Positions 6,867 to 8,837 of a stretch of DNA of 8,837 nt are shown here, one piece after another; position 1 is the first letter of the stretch; every line of letters begins with the position of its first letter. The notes beneath the pieces were generated by a model, which was given only the letters and a program-made list of their open reading frames with translations, searched no databases and was not told the DNA's origin. The translations under genes were made by a program, and so were the position numbers. The DNA is from a bacterium (lineage in GTDB: Bacteria; Muiribacteriota; Ozemobacteria; Ozemobacterales; Ozemobacteraceae): positions 1 through 8,837 of the forward strand of contig JACPTH010000431.1 in NCBI GenBank assembly GCA_016192885.1, read 5' to 3'.

Positions 6867-8837
6867 ATGGAAAAAACGCCTGAAGAAATTCTCCTAGAGG
6901 AGTTAGCTTCTCCGAAGAAGTCGGTCAAGGTCGCGGCTATTGTTAAAGCCGCAAAGCTTTCCCCCGACCCTAAAGTTTTGGCTGTACTTCAGGAATTTGC
7001 CGTTGGAAGCGATAAGGAAACCGCTCTTTTCGCGAAAAATGCGCTTTCCCGGCTCCGACCTAAACTGGAAAAAGACCAGGCTTCCTCAAACCTCGCGAGT
7101 GAAATATTCGTTGAGATGCTCCTAAAACCAAGATCTGACGATATTCTTCGGATACTAAAAAAGGTTCGAGATGACCCTTCCGAAATTTCCGAAGATCTAC
7201 GCCACCCTCTTGCCGAATTCCTTTCCCATCATGGAACCGCCGAGGACGGAAATATTCTAATGCAATGGATGTCGGAATATTCCGGAAATCTTGTCGTACC
7301 TTTTATGGAAGCAATCGCATCACTTGATTTCTCGAAACTCCTGGAGATGCTCCCCGCATATCTTGCCTCGCCATATCCCTATGTGCGGGGTAAAGCCATA
7401 GGAATTCTCCACAAGATCGACCCGGAGGAAGCTTTTGCCCACCTTTCCGAACTATTGGCTTCAGATAATTCCGAAGAACGACTGACCGGTTTGCAAATAG
7501 CCTTTTTCTTTCCCTTTAAGGATGTTTGTTCTCTTGTGATTACGCTTCTTACCGAAGAGAAGGATGTTGAAATAATCCAGGCGGCCGCGGTTTTTCTGCT
7601 ATCAAATCCGGATGCGGAAACCGCCTACCGCTTACTGGACATAAGGGGAAGTCTTGCGGAACCCCATGCTGGATTCATTGATCAATTCCTTTTGAAACTC
7701 TGCCAAACACTAGTCGCCGTTGGGTTACTTGAGGAAACCGGTGCTTCTCCGGAAAGCCTCATTCAAAATCTCCGACAAGAAAGGCTCGATAAATTTCTCC
7801 GTAATCTGGAAATCCAAATTTCGCTTGGAGATTCCGCAAAATTATCCAATATTGAAAGTTGGTTGGACAAAAACCGGAGTGATCTCCGCGTTGCGGCCTT
7901 CATCGAAAAACTGGCAAAAAATCCAATAACCGAAGAATTTTCAAGACGGTTGATTCCTTCATCGGCTATTGAAGCCTCTCAGGCAATTTCCCCGCAAAAC
8001 ATCAGTGAAGCCTCTCCGGAAGAAAAATGCGCTTTCTTGAAATCCCATCCCAATGAGATAACCTCGGAGATTTCGGCATGGATTCGCTTAGAAGCCGCTC
8101 AGGGAAACGATTTAGTACGATCAGCAGCGCTGAAAGTTATGGCATCTATTAACCCTCAGGAGGAAGACGCGACAATCGCCGAAGCCAATTTGGAACACCC
8201 GAACCCGATGGTTGCAACCCGGGCAATTTCATTGCTTCAAAAAATTAACGCCGGGAAACTTAGAGAACGTTTGCCGAACCTTTTGAAATCAAAGGATTCA
8301 TTCATTTCAGCAAGGGCGGTTCAGCTTTCACTTGCCTTTTTTGAAGAGCAGGCTATCCAAACCGTTGCGGAAATGCTTGAATCCCCCCAACCCCAAGCGC
8401 GGGCGCAGGCAATTAATTCTCTAATGTTATGCCCGTTTGACAAGGTTTCGAACTTCATTTTTGAGGCAATTCCCCGCGAGAAGAATCTTGATATTGCCAA
8501 AGGCTTACTTTTTATTTTGATCAACAATCCAACTTTCGAGACCTTGGAATCACTGGATAAACTTTCTAAATCTCAGGAAAGAAGCGTAGATTTGCTGGTC
8601 GCCCAGGCGCGGTCGAATCTGTTCAAACTTTTGCTTCAGTTAGACATGATCCCTGAACAGCCTCAGCAAACCGGTACCCAACTTCCTAAAGAAGTTCAAG
8701 CTCCCTTACCAGTTTCTAAATCCGCCAAAACCCTCAAATCACCCTCGGTCGTTAATGAAGCGCGGACAACCGCTCCAATACCGACTTCGATCAAACACGA
8801 AGGGCGGCCCCCGATAACCGGAAAGGAAGCTGTCATT
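6867..8837 (+). CDS. HEAT-like helical-repeat protein, third paralogue (partial, open at the window end)
   Basis: A continuous frame of 657 codons runs from the ATG at 6867 to the last base with no stop. An in-frame TAA lies directly before the ATG, so no earlier start exists. Residues 1-360 match the helical-repeat module of the left-arm protein. The clearest landmark is IDPEEAFAHLSELLAS followed by FFFPFKDV (about 184-220), matching IDQAEALNFIRHFFRS and LLLVPFTEA there. The stretch near 271-360 also matches that protein's residues 298-380. Residues about 380-595 form a second HEAT-like block that matches the left arm across its frameshift junction. From about 596 a Pro-, Lys- and Gln-rich linker begins, as in the left-arm protein, so another module may follow outside the window. 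There is no signal peptide or membrane helix. It lies downstream of the STAS gene and may be an interaction scaffold or output of the same switch. No catalytic motif is visible and I cannot name a family. Confidence 0.88.
   Translation, partial: MEKTPEEILLEELASPKKSVKVAAIVKAAKLSPDPKVLAVLQEFAVGSDKETALFAKNALSRLRPKLEKDQASSNLASEIFVEMLLKPRSDDILRILKKVRDDPSEISEDLRHPLAEFLSHHGTAEDGNILMQWMSEYSGNLVVPFMEAIASLDFSKLLEMLPAYLASPYPYVRGKAIGILHKIDPEEAFAHLSELLASDNSEERLTGLQIAFFFPFKDVCSLVITLLTEEKDVEIIQAAAVFLLSNPDAETAYRLLDIRGSLAEPHAGFIDQFLLKLCQTLVAVGLLEETGASPESLIQNLRQERLDKFLRNLEIQISLGDSAKLSNIESWLDKNRSDLRVAAFIEKLAKNPITEEFSRRLIPSSAIEASQAISPQNISEASPEEKCAFLKSHPNEITSEISAWIRLEAAQGNDLVRSAALKVMASINPQEEDATIAEANLEHPNPMVATRAISLLQKINAGKLRERLPNLLKSKDSFISARAVQLSLAFFEEQAIQTVAEMLESPQPQARAQAINSLMLCPFDKVSNFIFEAIPREKNLDIAKGLLFILINNPTFETLESLDKLSKSQERSVDLLVAQARSNLFKLLLQLDMIPEQPQQTGTQLPKEVQAPLPVSKSAKTLKSPSVVNEARTTAPIPTSIKHEGRPPITGKEAVI

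Noticed and set aside
6715..6897. Plus-strand 60-codon frame before the right-arm HEAT gene
   Set aside because: It overlaps the start of the well-supported HEAT frame, is encoded largely by the pyrimidine-rich intergenic stretch, and has composition unlike the neighbouring proteins.

Overview
The window looks bacterial, of moderate GC and densely coded. It carries a divergent pair of partner-switching signalling genes, each followed on its own strand by a very long HEAT-like helical-repeat gene that runs off the window edge. A large multi-sensor SpoIIE-type phosphatase, a lone STAS antagonist and giant HEAT-repeat proteins together remind me of uncultured lineages such as Candidatus Riflebacteria. 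That is only an impression, because the window holds no phylogenetic marker gene.

Left arm, minus strand, reading right to left. A 944-residue membrane phosphatase (3138-5972) has two probable extracytoplasmic sensor regions, a HAMP linker and an intact SpoIIE/PP2C catalytic domain. A 229-bp spacer follows, with a tandem 21-bp unit and a palindrome resembling a REP-type element. Next comes a HEAT-repeat reading frame (1532-2908), and then a second HEAT-repeat frame (about 1541 down to position 1, cut by the edge). The second frame is offset by -1 from the first and has no plausible start codon at the junction. Comparison with the intact right-arm paralogue suggests the two frames are one gene split by a frameshift. 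The merged protein would also hold an internal duplication: the segment encoded at 1-825 repeats the one encoded at 2039-2860.

Centre, 5973-6303. This 331-bp divergent intergenic region has an excellent sigma70-type promoter (TTGACA, 17 bp, TATGAT) firing right and a good extended -10 candidate firing left.

Right arm, plus strand. A 116-residue STAS-domain anti-sigma-factor antagonist (6304-6654) is followed by a 212-bp gap. Then comes a HEAT-repeat gene open to the window end (6867-8837, 657 codons so far) that is not in the supplied ORF list because it has no stop in the window. Both plus-strand genes have an in-frame stop just before the ATG and a -10 element ending exactly 9 bases before the A of the ATG, so both are probably leaderless.

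Working model (inference): the phosphatase senses an external or membrane signal and dephosphorylates the STAS protein, probably at Ser58. The HEAT proteins may be scaffolds or output partners. No HPK/SpoIIAB-type kinase and no sigma factor lies in the window, so the circuit is incomplete here. The mirrored pairing of each switch component with a paralogous HEAT protein is the most notable feature.
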